This document shows, piece after piece, positions 1 through 10,034 of a DNA stretch of 64,000 bases. Both the position numbers and the translations under genes were made by a program. Under the pieces are notes generated by a model. The model did not search any database. It saw only the letters and a program-made list of their open reading frames with translations, and was not told the DNA's origin. Source of the stretch: Portulaca oleracea (lineage: Eukaryota; Streptophyta; Magnoliopsida; Caryophyllales; Portulacaceae); assembly GCA_029582165.1 (NCBI GenBank), contig CM055876.1, positions 30,077,317 through 30,141,316 on the forward strand. The letters are read 5' to 3'. Positions within the stretch are counted from its first letter, which is position 1, and the number at the start of each line of letters is the position of its first letter.

Positions 1-375
1 CTTCTCGGATTTCCAAGATATTCGTGATAGCTTGCCGCCTCTCAGCTGGGGCTATTTTGTGAAAGACCACATCAGCTTTGCTATAATTCACTTGCTGCCC
101 CGATGCCTTTTCGTAGAGTTGTAGTAGTTGTTTCACTTTTATGGCTTGATCTTCGGCTGCTTTGCAAAAAAGGATCGTGTCGTCCGCAAAAAGAAGGTGA
201 GAGATGACAGGTGCGGCTCTACATATTTGAATACCTTGCAACGCGCCCCGTTGCACAGTTGAGTTGAAAAAGGCCGATAAACCTTCTGTTACAATAATAA
301 ACAGAAAAGGTGAGAGTGGGTCACCTTGACGGAGACCACGAGATGGTGAGTTATGGATCCCCATGGGCTGCTGTT
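1..375 (-). pseudogene. LINE (L1-type) reverse transcriptase fragment
   Basis: Read on the minus strand this is the central part of a non-LTR retrotransposon reverse transcriptase. The motif GLRQGDPLSPFLF is followed by LLFADDTILFCKA, the ADD catalytic box typical of plant L1 elements. The reading frame then continues to the window edge without an obvious break. The piece is cut by the window at its downstream end. Upstream of the GLRQGD motif, near position 375, the homology stops abruptly, so it may be a truncated copy. Family assignment rests on the motifs; activity cannot be judged. Confidence 0.85.
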
Positions 376-1100
376 AATAATGAGGGAGAATGTCGAGGTT
401 TCTACATGTGCCTAACACTTAGAAGCAATAGATAGTGGAACTGGCATTTTGATTTTTTTTTATTCCACGGCAAAGGAAAATGAATTAACAACAATATTAT
501 ACATTAATTTAGTAAAAGTTTTAATTTTTTGTTTCTCAACCCACCACGTAAGACCGTCATTGAGTTAATCATTGCTAACATCGTTTTAAGTGCATTATTC
601 TCCAACACCCCCAAAGTACATTATATTATTGTCTAAGAAAAATGTTTAGTGCATTATTATTTAATACTCCCAAAGTACAGTGTATTAACGTCTGATAACC
701 CATTAAAATATGGTTCACTGCTGACATAGTATGGAGTGAGATCGTAAGAAATTTATGCAACGCATTTTAGTAGTGAGAGTGTCACTTGAGTCGCAAGATC
801 AACACAGATCAGTTGATCAGACGAGTTTAATGGTGAGTTTCTCACACATTATCTTAATCATAATTTTTTCTCTCACTTAGCTTGTTCCTATACCTCACTT
901 TTATCAACATAACCAAATTAAGTAGGACCCACTCACCATTGGAGAGTAAAGCTAGTAAATAGAGAGACATACCTTGACTTTCTTTAGTAAGGCCCGTTAC
1001 ATTCCACATCATCCAGTAAACTAAAATCAAACTCAATAACTAACGTGAGTGCTTGTAGAGTACCAGAATGGTGAGCGTGAGTTATACTTAATGGATGAGG
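376..1100. other. AT-rich intergenic stretch
   Basis: I see no coding, RNA or clear repeat signal here. There are scattered similar phrases such as CCCCCAAAGTACA around 608 and 668, but no defined element boundaries. Confidence 0.5.
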
Positions 1101-1104
1101 GCTT

Positions 1105-1430
1105 TATTATTTAGTTAAGTTAAACCTAACTAACCTAACATAACTTAACTTAACTTATCCTTACCTAACCTAACCTAACCTAACCCAACTCCCTATTAAA
1201 CATTCAAACTAAAAATATGTTCTTTGGTTAGGTTGGATATAACTCTCCCAACTTAATTATCCTAACTTGTCCTAACTTATCCAAACCTATCCAAACCTAA
1301 CACAATTCCCTAAAAAAACATTCACTCTAAAAACACAATTCCTCAAAAAAAAAAAAAAAACATCATAACTTATCCTAACTTATCCCAAGTTATCCTAATT
1401 TATCCTAACTTATCCATCCAAACTTGAAAA
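1105..1430. repeat. CTAAC/CTTAT-rich degenerate tandem repeat
   Basis: Short degenerate repeats of CCTAAC, CTTAACTTAT and TCCTAACTTATCC type, interrupted by poly-A at about 1337-1353. It resembles the plant telomere unit (CCCTAAA) only loosely and lacks exact units, so I call it simple-sequence DNA rather than an interstitial telomere. Confidence 0.6.
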
Positions 1431-1811
1431 TAACATAACTAAATAACATGGCTAAACCTAAAAGAAATTCAAATAATATTATTTTAATCTCAAATCAATT
1501 CACATTTTCCCACAACTAACTTAACTCAAACTTATTCTATAATTTCCTATCATATCATATCCTGACTTTTCCTAACTTAACTAACATAACGTGAACCTAA
1601 CTTGACAAAAGAACAGGGTCGAGGTGAAAGCAGTAGGGTCCACGAGGAGAGTTAAAGTTATACTCTCTATATTAACTTGTTTTCCAACGGTGAGTCTGAG
1701 TTTAGTTAAAATAATTTTTAAAAAAAAGGTGTAAATCCCAACATTTAATAATAACTGTCATGTGCATATAAAACTAAACTCAATAACTAAATCCCAACAT
1801 TTAAAAAAAAG

Positions 1812-2167
1812 CAAAAAATTACTTAGAGGTACCCTAACTTTTGAAGAAACAATTTTTTGGTATCCTAACTTTTCAAAACTAATTTTGGGGTACCCTAACT
1901 TTTAGGATTAGAAATTACTAGGTGAATTTCCGATGAACTCCGATTGATTCAAATCATTTTCATCCACAAAAACAAATGGCATTTTCGTCCAAAAAACACT
2001 TAATCAATTTCCATTTAAAACTCACCGTTGAATTCAAATAATTGGCCGAAAATTCACCTAATTATTTCTAATTCTAAAAGTTAGGGTACCCCAAAATTAG
2101 TTTTTAAAAGTTGGGGTACCAGAAAAACATTTCACCAAAAGTTAGGGTACCCCTAAGTAACTTTTTG
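1812..2167. mobile_element. Mutator-type MITE, copy 1 (9-bp TSD)
   Basis: A non-coding element of 356 bp with inverted ends: CAAAAAATTACTTAGAGG on the left, and the complement of AAGTAACTTTTTG on the right. The phrase GGTACCCTAACTTTT recurs inside each arm in opposite orientation. It is flanked by a perfect 9-bp duplication AAAAAAAAG (1803-1811 and 2168-2176), although in an A-rich sequence. A second copy lies at 49213-49551. The surrounding DNA repeats AAATCCCAACATTTA three times (near 1735, 1786 and 2180). The 9-bp duplication points to Mutator-like transposition; no transposase is present. Confidence 0.8.
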
Positions 2168-2419
2168 AAAAAAAAGGTATAAATCCCAACATTTAATAAA
2201 TGTCATGTATTTTATTTGCACATGACATTTATTTTTCTAATTTAATTTTTAAATTTATATGCACATGACATTTATATTTTATTTGTCTTCAACCATTGTA
2301 TTTATATTTAATTTATTTTTTTTATTATTAAATATTTATTTTTCAATACCTCATATATTAGATGAGTTCACAACTAGTGTGTGTATGTATGTGTATATGC
2401 CCGGACAATATGAGGGAGG

Positions 2420-2505
2420 CAGGACGAAGGCACCAGGGCCCATAATCGAACCTGGGACGTTACCCTGGAATTCAGCATTCCTACCAATTGAGCTACATAC
2501 CAGGC
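2420..2505 (-). mobile_element. tRNA-derived SINE head
   Basis: On the minus strand this contains a polymerase III A box (TAGCTCAATTGG, complement of 2484-2495) and a B box (GGTTCGATTAT, complement of 2442-2452), spaced as in a tRNA gene. No cloverleaf acceptor stem can be drawn and the sequence continues into a non-tRNA body toward about 2385. This fits the 5' head of a plant SINE. A (TA)n tract at 2512-2546 lies just outside the head. Confidence 0.65.
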
Positions 2506-2507
2506 TG

Positions 2508-2511
<4 letters not shown>

Positions 2512-2546
<35 letters not shown>
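2512..2546. repeat. (TA)n microsatellite
   Basis: An uninterrupted TA dinucleotide run next to the SINE head. Confidence 0.9.
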
Positions 2547-2548
<2 letters not shown>

Positions 2549-2912
2549 TTGTGGGAAGATTATTATGGTGCATTATTTTGCTTTTCAATGTGAATTTTTT
2601 GGAAGTGAAAAATAAAGGATATATAGACGTATCTCATTGTAGGATAGTGCATGTGAGTTCATGTGCGTGGAATCACTTTCATTCATAAGTGCAATAGCTA
2701 CTTTACTTAAGCTTAATGGTCCAATTTTCTGTAACCAAGTACAATTTGTCTGTTAAGTACCGGCAGTATAGCAAGTGATTCTAAAATTTTGTCCTATCAT
2801 ATTTGCCTGAATTATTCCATTTTCCAAATTTCTGATGTACTAAAAATTAATGAATATGGTTATAAACAAAACAGATATACCTCAATTTAGACATATCTCA
2901 ATTTAAATTGAG

Positions 2913-3193
2913 GCCCTGTTCTTTTATGTGGTTGATATATTGCAGAAATGGTAATATGATAAAATTGTGAAAAGCACGATAATGTATAAAATGATATGGT
3001 ATAAATTTATAGAAAGTGTGATTTATATGGTAGGTGATGAGAGATAATGTGAAAAATAGAGGAGAAAAGTGAAGAGATATATTGGTAATGATTGTGATAA
3101 AATGTGGTATGGTGTGGTAAAGTGTGGAAGAATAGTGAGTAGTATGGTGAGTTATGGTACCATACCGCATTGCGTCGTACAGAAGAATAGGGC
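2913..3193. mobile_element. MITE with GCCCTGTTCTTTT-type ends
   Basis: Non-coding element of about 280 bp. The left end GCCCTGTTCTTTTAT is matched by the complement of the right end (GCCCTATTCTTCTGTA). The interior is rich in GTGGTA/TGGTAT phrases that give spurious minus-strand open frames. It resembles the ends of the element at 48724-49770 (GCCATGTTCTTT). Target duplication not resolved. Confidence 0.6.
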
Positions 3194-3296
3194 TTAGTTT
3201 GTTGAATTATTGAATATACGACAACCACAATTTGAGACTATCTTGACAGGAATTAGACAGCCACAGTTAACTTTGCCATGAGAACCATTAGTGCTG

Positions 3297-3566
3297 TGTT
3301 GCATTGTTCTTCAAGAACACAACAAGATTAATGAAATGGAAAACAGATTTAGAAAGAAACAAAGAGGGGAAGAGAGAAATAAAGAGACAGAGAAAAAGAA
3401 TTAGGGAGAATTTGAGATTGATATCATTCCGATAAAATTCTTAATGTGATAGTACATTATTTATATCTCTTAATTCTCTCATAACCTGAGGCTTAGCTAA
3501 GTGTAAGCCAGCTCAACAGTATTTAACAAACTCTTACAATAGCTCAGCAAGAGGCTAACAAACTCT
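3297..3566 (-). repeat. Chromovirus 3' LTR
   Basis: Direct repeat of 15339-15610, sharing TTCTTCAAGAACACAA at its start, an A/G-rich stretch and CTGAGGCTTAGCT. A polypurine tract (complement of CCTTCCCCT, about 3569) abuts it on the internal side. Confidence 0.85.
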
Positions 3567-3639
3567 TACCTTCCCCTATTAAAAGGGCAGCTTTGTCCTC
3601 AAAGCAAAACTCAAGCTGAAATATCAAAAGTAGGGTATT

Positions 3640-4660
3640 GCTAGATAAAAGAATCTGCCCAATCCCAGGTAGCATCAGCACGAGGAAAGTTATCCCACTC
3701 AATCAAGAATTGTACTGCAACTTTGTTCCCTTTTTCTTTATCCTCCTTTCAAGAATAGCTTTGGGTTGTAGAGTCTAACCCCATCTTCACCTTACAATCC
3801 CTGAGGAATATGTGATGACTCAGGAAGAATACCCTTGAATTGCGTCAATTGAGATACATGAAAGACATTATGTATCTTCACTTGTTTTGGCATCGTGAGC
3901 TTATATGAAACCATTCCCACCTTGGCTTCTACTTGGAAAGGTCCAAAATACCCTGAGCTAATCTTCTGATTACTCATCACCTGTACAGACGATTGTTTGT
4001 ACTGTTGTAACCTCAACCATACCCAATCCCCCTATAGTAAATTCTCTGTCTTGCCTCCTAGCATCAGCTTGCTGCTTCATCCTATTTTATGCCCTAACCA
4101 AGTGGTGTTTCAATAGTTGTATGATTTCTTCCCTCCTTGCAATAAACGATCGACTGTTGCTACTGTTGTTTCTCTAGGAAAATAAGGAAGATGAATAGGA
4201 GGGGGTTGAGCATAGACTACTTCATAGGGAATCATTTGGATGGATGGATGGATGATAAGATAGTATTGTACAACCATTCAGTTGTAGGTAACCATTTACA
4301 CCATTCCTTAGAAATGTGAGATGTCATGCACCTAAGATAGGTTTCAAGACACCTATTAACCACTTTGATTTGTCCATCAGTCTGTGGATAATATGTTGTG
4401 GACATCATGAACTGTATTCCATGGACTGAAAACGAACCCTGCCAAAATTGACTCAAAAAAACTGAGTCTCTATTACTGACAATAGATTTAGACATACCAT
4501 ACAGCTTGAACACATGATCAAGGTAACATTGTGCCACATCTATAGTTATGTAAGGATGCTTCAATTCCATAAAATGGGCATATTTTCTCATCCCATCCAC
4601 CACAACAAAAATAGAATCTTTTCCCATAGATAAAGGCAATCCATCAATGAAATCCATATA
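3640..4660 (-). pseudogene. Chromovirus integrase and chromodomain, degenerate
   Basis: The minus strand encodes the integrase core (about 4232-4657) beginning MDFIDGLP. It includes VVVDGMRKYAHF, SNRDSVFLSQFW and YYPQTDGQIKVVNRCLE. The residue that should be the catalytic Glu of the DDE triad (QTDGQTE in relatives) is Lys here (QIKVVNR). Downstream (3792-4016) comes the integrase C-terminal segment (GPFQVEAKVG, then FHVSQL). At about 3640-3780 a broken chromodomain is still legible (QFLIEWDNFP, then DATWDW). Several stops and frameshifts separate the pieces. The protein is certainly inactive. Confidence 0.8.
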
Positions 4661-5025
4661 AATGTCTTGCCAAATCTCTGAGGGAATTTGCAGTGGTTGG
4701 AGTAATCCAGATTCCAGGGTATGCTCCTATATTATATATTGCAAGCTTGGAAACCAAACATCTTTGAATAAAAATAGTAACATCCTTATACACCCCATCA
4801 CTGCACCAAAGACTTTAGCCTGTGCAAGGCAGCTTTCCTACTTGATTGTCCAGATACTGGAGAAGTATGGCCCCCAAAGCATCAACTTTCTTCTCAGCTC
4901 CTTGTTAGGTCCAACTACAAGCCTTCAATTTCCTTCTTCCTGAGTTGGTCATTAGACCATGTATAGTGAGGGATTGAATGACCCTGCTGCAGCTGTACAA
5001 TAATCAGTTGCAAATAAGGATCCAG

Positions 5026-6516
5026 CTACCAACTATTTTTGATACACTCCAGCAAATCAATATCAATTGTAGATAAAGCTAAAGTTAGTACTTTGGCTCC
5101 TGTTACTCGAGAAAGAGCATCAACTACTACATTTTCTTTTCCACTTTTGTACTGAATTTCATATGTACAACCCATCAATTTGGAAAGCCAAAATTGTTGA
5201 AAAGGTGTTGAAATCTTGCTTTTCAAGAACCACTTTAAGCTCTTTTGGTCTATTTTTATCTCAAAACGTTGATGTATCAAATATTGTTCCCAATCTGCAC
5301 AGCATGCACCACAGCCAAGAGCTCCTTCTCATATACAGACAATTTCTGCCACCTAGACCCCAAGATCTGCTCAAGAATCCTAGGGGATGATTATCTTGAA
5401 GTAACACAACACCAATCCCACTAGCTGAAGCAATAGTCTCAATAATAAAGGTTTTATTGAAATCTAGAAATGCCAAAACAAGGGCTAAACATAAAGCTTT
5501 TTTTAAAGCCATAAAGGCTTCCACAGCCTTCTCCTTCCAACAAAATCCTCCTTTCTCTAGTAAACAAGTCAAAGGGGCCGAGATAATTGAATAATTATGC
5601 ACAAACCTCCTATAATACCCTGCAAGGCCAAGAAAACTCCTTAGCTCTTTAATATTGACAGGGATAGGCCACTCTGCTATTGCTCGAACCTTGGTAGAAT
5701 CAGTCTCGACTCCCAGACCTAAGATGAATTGACCAAGGCATTTTACCTTGGATATCGCAAAAGAACATTTACTCTTCTTAGCAAATAATTGATCATCACT
5801 CCAAAAACTGCTTCAAGATGGTTCACATGCTGCTGCAAGTTAGCACTATAAACCAATATGTCATCAAAAAAAACCAACACAAATTTCCTCAAAAAAGGTT
5901 TCAACATATGGTTTATAAGTCCCTGAAATGTAGCTAGAGCATTTGTTAATCCAAATGACATAACTAAAAACTCATAATGACCATTATGAGTTTTAAATGT
6001 TGTTTTGTAAATATCTTCTTCAAAGGCCCTCAATTGATGATATCAAGACCTCAAATCTATCTCACTAAACACCAGGGACCCTGCTAACTCATCAATAAGC
6101 TCCTCAACTACTGAAATATGAAATTTATCCTTGATTGTCTACCTATTCAACTCTCTGTAATCCACACAAAGTCTCCAACTTCCATCCTTGTTAGCCACCA
6201 ACACTACTGGAGAAGCAAAAGGGCTACAACTAGGTTGTATGATCCCATTTTGCAACATTTCATCAACAAGTTTCTCAATAACATCCTTCTGTTTAAGAGG
6301 ATACTTGTAAGGCTTGATGTTAACAGGTAATGCTCCCAGTTGTAAAGGGATTCTATGATAAAAAAGACCTCTGCTGGGAGGCAGGCTAGAAGGTTCCAGA
6401 AAAATGTCTCCATATTCAAGAACCACTTGTAACTCAGGTGGAGTCTGTTGTAACTCAGAATTACCACAATCAATCCAAGAATGCATTTCATCTGATTCAG
6501 CTTGCACCTGGACCAA
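5026..6516 (-). pseudogene. Chromovirus reverse transcriptase and RNase H, degenerate
   Basis: The N-terminal part (6139-6516) carries PPSRGLFYHRIPL and SPVVLVANKDGSWRLCVDYR, typical of Ty3 reverse transcriptase. The 5743-6033 piece holds the catalytic box as FFDDILVYS. The RNase H start (near 5440) reads FIIETIASASGIG, where relatives have ETDASGYG, so the catalytic Asp is lost. The 5026-5280 piece holds HQRFEIKIDQKSLKWFL, followed by VDALSR. Frame changes and stops lie between the pieces. This supplies the pol core of the old element. Confidence 0.85.
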
Positions 6517-8062
6517 ACACAGTGTTCATGTGCAGCACGATGCGGGTTAATTGTCGTATTCACAGGGAGTTGTGGCTACCGAAACCTAAAAGCTATCAAG
6601 CTCTCACTATCTAGGTTGAAGGAAATTCAATTTTTTTGTGAGTTTTGAAACTAATAAAAAGACACAATAAGAACTACAAATAAAAGAAGGAATAAGGTCG
6701 GAGGTTGATTTTAGCCGCCTAATGAAAATCTAATTGAAGGAAAAACGAAAAAAGATAGCTAAACTAAGCTAGGAATGGGTCGCTACTAAAATTAAATCAC
6801 TCTAAGCCCCTCTATCAAAGATAGCATTCGATTAACTTCCTAAATCTTACCCTCACTCACATGAAAGATAACACTTAAGAGTATAAAAAGTAACGAACCT
6901 TAATTAAATCAATCCTCACTTTCATAAAAGATAGTCTAATTATCCCACTAAAACCTCAAACTAATGTGTTAGAAAGGCTCTAGCAACATCTCAGTCAACT
7001 AAAACCTCGACAAAGATAGAGAATACTGGTTGAAAATCCTAAACTAAGCTAATCATTCCCTTCTGATTAAACCTCTAATTAAATCCTTATTATGATCCTT
7101 AATCACCTCCTAACCTAAATTAACTACTCACTAATTATTTTTATTTACAAAATTAATTAAACTAAACTAAGACATAATTAACTTGATTTAAAATTAGATT
7201 ACCTAAACTAATGGCCTAAGACTTGGACCATTTCTTGCCCAATACCCAACTATCTAACCTAAGCCCTTAACTAAGATTGACCCAACTAATCTAATCAAAT
7301 AACCTGAACTTTAACTCTATTAAACATCTAATACTAACCTAATAAGCTACTACCTAAAACTAACTTAAACCAAAACCACAAGATAAACATAGTACTAATG
7401 ACTAAACCCTAACACCTGTTGACCGAAACAAAGGAAAAAAGAAAAAAATATATAAGAAACAGAGAGGCAGAAGAGAGGGGACGAACAAGGAAAGAAAACA
7501 GAGGAGAAGGGACAAGGAACAGAGAGATAAAAATGAACAATCAAACAACCTAATTTATACATAAATCCACTTAGAAAATCATTTAAAGAAAACAAATGAA
7601 GGCAAAGTAATAAAATATCAAAGTCAAGAGAACAAATCTAAAACATGAAAACAAATCTAAAACATAAATAAAATCCTAATGAATTACTGAAATCGAGGCT
7701 AAAACAAGTATTAAACAGTAATTACAATTAATCTAACACTAAAATTAACATCTAACCTAAAGAATAAACCCTAAAATGGAGATGGAAGGTCTGGGTCGTC
7801 ACTTCCCCAAAACCAACAATAAAAACCTTCAATTCTACTCCTTCTCCCTTTTATACTTGAATTCAAACATCATCCTTCAATCTCAACCCTTCATTCTGCT
7901 TAGCCTTGGACGATTGAGATGTATTTGGACAGGGGTGTATGCAACTGTGGTGGTGTATGTCTCTGAATCCTCTGTTGCATTGTACTTTCGGCTTGCAAAG
8001 AAGAGAGAGAAGAAGTTAGTGAGCGAATGAGAGAGAAGAGAGAGAGAGAGAGGAACAAAAAG

Positions 8063-8304
8063 TGAAAAAATTTAGAAAAGAAAAGATGGAATTGAGAACT
8101 TGTAATTGTCGATTTTATTAATGAACATCAGGGAGTATTTATACATAGCAGCCAAGTCTCTAACTACCAGATTTGAACCAGCAAACCTAAACCAACTCTA
8201 ACTTGGTTTCTTATATTAATCATGACAGCAAACCAACTGAGTTGGTGTTTTATAGTTGCTATGACACCAATACAAATCGAGACCTACTAGGACACTTGTT
8301 ATCA
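8063..8304 (-). repeat. Copia 1 3' LTR
   Basis: 242 bp, TG..CA ended, differing from 12781-13022 at three bases. The polypurine tract (complement of CTCCCCCTCAA, 8305-8315) is adjacent. Confidence 0.95.
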
Positions 8305-8543
8305 CTCCCCCTCAAGTTGGAGCATGTAAGTTTACAATGCCCAACTTGGATTTTAAGAACTGAAATTGTGATCTCCCAAGGGCTTTGGTGAACAAATCTG
8401 CTAGTTGTTGTTCGGAAGAGATCTTAGACACCTCAAGAATTCCTGCCTCTATCTTCTCGGAAACAAAATGGCAGTCCATCTCAATATGCTTGGTTCATTC
8501 ATGAAAAACCGGATTGTTGGCAATGTGCAATGCTGATTGATTG

Positions 8544-9697
8544 TCACAAAATAATCGAATAGGCTTGTCGGGAAAAAACTCCTAGAGATCCCATAAAAGT
8601 GCGAAGCCACACTAGTTCGCTCGTGCCATCTGCCATGGAGCGATACTCTGCTTCAGCTGAAGAGCGAGACACAGTTGTTTGCTTCTTAGTCTTCCAAGAA
8701 ATAGGAGATTCACCAAGCTTCACAAAGAAACCAGTAAGAGATCTTCTGGATAATGGACAGGCGCCCCAATCTGAGTCGCAATATCCTACCAACTGTAAAT
8801 TCGACTCCGTAGGCAACAGAAGCCCCTGCCCAGCTGTACCCTGAACATAACGTACTACCCTTCTTGCTGCTTCCATATGGTCTTCTTTTGGGGCCTGCAT
8901 GAACTGTGAGAGAATATGAACAACATATGTAAGATCCGGTCTCGTAATAGTTAGGTAAATCAATCGCCCCACTAAGCGCCTCAGAAATGGTCAATCACCA
9001 ATTCTTTTCCATGAGCTAAGGCAAGTTTATGGTTCTGCTCCATAGGAAAGGCAGCAGGCTTGGCTCCTAGCAACCCACATTCGTCAACAATTTCCAAAGC
9101 ATATTTTCGTTGACACAAGAATAACCCTTTTTTCCCTCTTGCCACTTCGATGCCTAAAAAATATTTTAAAGGACCTAAGTCCTTAATGCTGAAACAATCA
9201 TTCAGATAGCTCTTAAAAATTTGACATGCATGGGAATCATTTGTGGCAAGTACAATATCGTCAACGTAGACTAAAAGAGCCATAAAAATTTTTCCTTTCT
9301 TATATGTAAACAAAGAGTAATCAGCATAGGACTTCACGAAACCATATTCACACAGTTTGGAGGAGAGCTTGGCAAACCATTGTCTTGGAGCTTGCTTCAA
9401 ACCATACAAGGATTTTCTTAACCTGCACACTTTAGTGGATGTAGAGGCCATATAGCCTGGTGGCAATTTCATGTATACTTCCTCATCCAGATCACCATGT
9501 AGAAAGGCATTATTAACATCCAATTGATGTAAATCCCAACCTTTTGCCACAGCAACAGACAAAAAACATCGAACACTAGTCATTTTTGCTACTGGAGCAA
9601 AAGTTTCATTATAATCAATGCCTTCTATTTGATGGTCTCCCCGTATTACCAATCGCGCCTTATATCTTTGGACAGTTCCATCTGCATTGTATTTCAC
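8544..9697 (-). pseudogene. Copia 1 reverse transcriptase and RNase H
   Basis: Minus strand. 8981-9697 carries RYKARLVIRGDHQIEGIDY, then QLDVNNAFLHGDL, SLYGLKQAPRQWF and the catalytic box LLVYVDDIVLA, all typical of Ty1-copia reverse transcriptase. 8544-8972 carries RLIYLTITRPDLTYVV, YCDSDWGACP and KKQTTVSRSSAEAEYR, the copia RNase H. The two segments are in different frames, with the break near 8975, so a frameshift separates them. The motifs themselves look intact. Confidence 0.9.
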
Positions 9698-10034
9698 ACG
9701 GTAAACCCACTTACATCCAATAGGTTTCTTCTGGGAGGAGGTCCACTATTTCCCAAGTTAGGTTACATCGAGGGCCTGCACTTCCTCATTCATAGCTTCT
9801 CTCCACCTTTTATCTTTAACAGCCTCGTGGTAATGTCTAGGTTCATCAACCTTCATCACAGCTGCTAGGAAATTTTGGTGGGATAAAGAAAAATTTGTAC
9901 AAGTCACATACTTGTGTAAAGGATAGGACGTACCTGAGAAATCCTTTTGGCACGAGGTGGCAACTGAGACAGAGTCTTCTACTTTGGCACTATAACAAAT
10001 ATAATCGTTAAGTCAGTGGAGGTCTTGAACGCGT

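Noticed and set aside
1105..1430. Interstitial telomere repeat
   Set aside because: Units are CCTAAC/CTTATC variants, not CCCTAAA, and not in exact tandem.
2420..2505. Functional tRNA gene
   Set aside because: No acceptor stem or complete cloverleaf; only the polymerase III boxes are kept.
2898..3228. Two minus-strand frames rich in His, Tyr and Thr
   Set aside because: They lie within a MITE; composition follows its GTGGTA-rich repeats.
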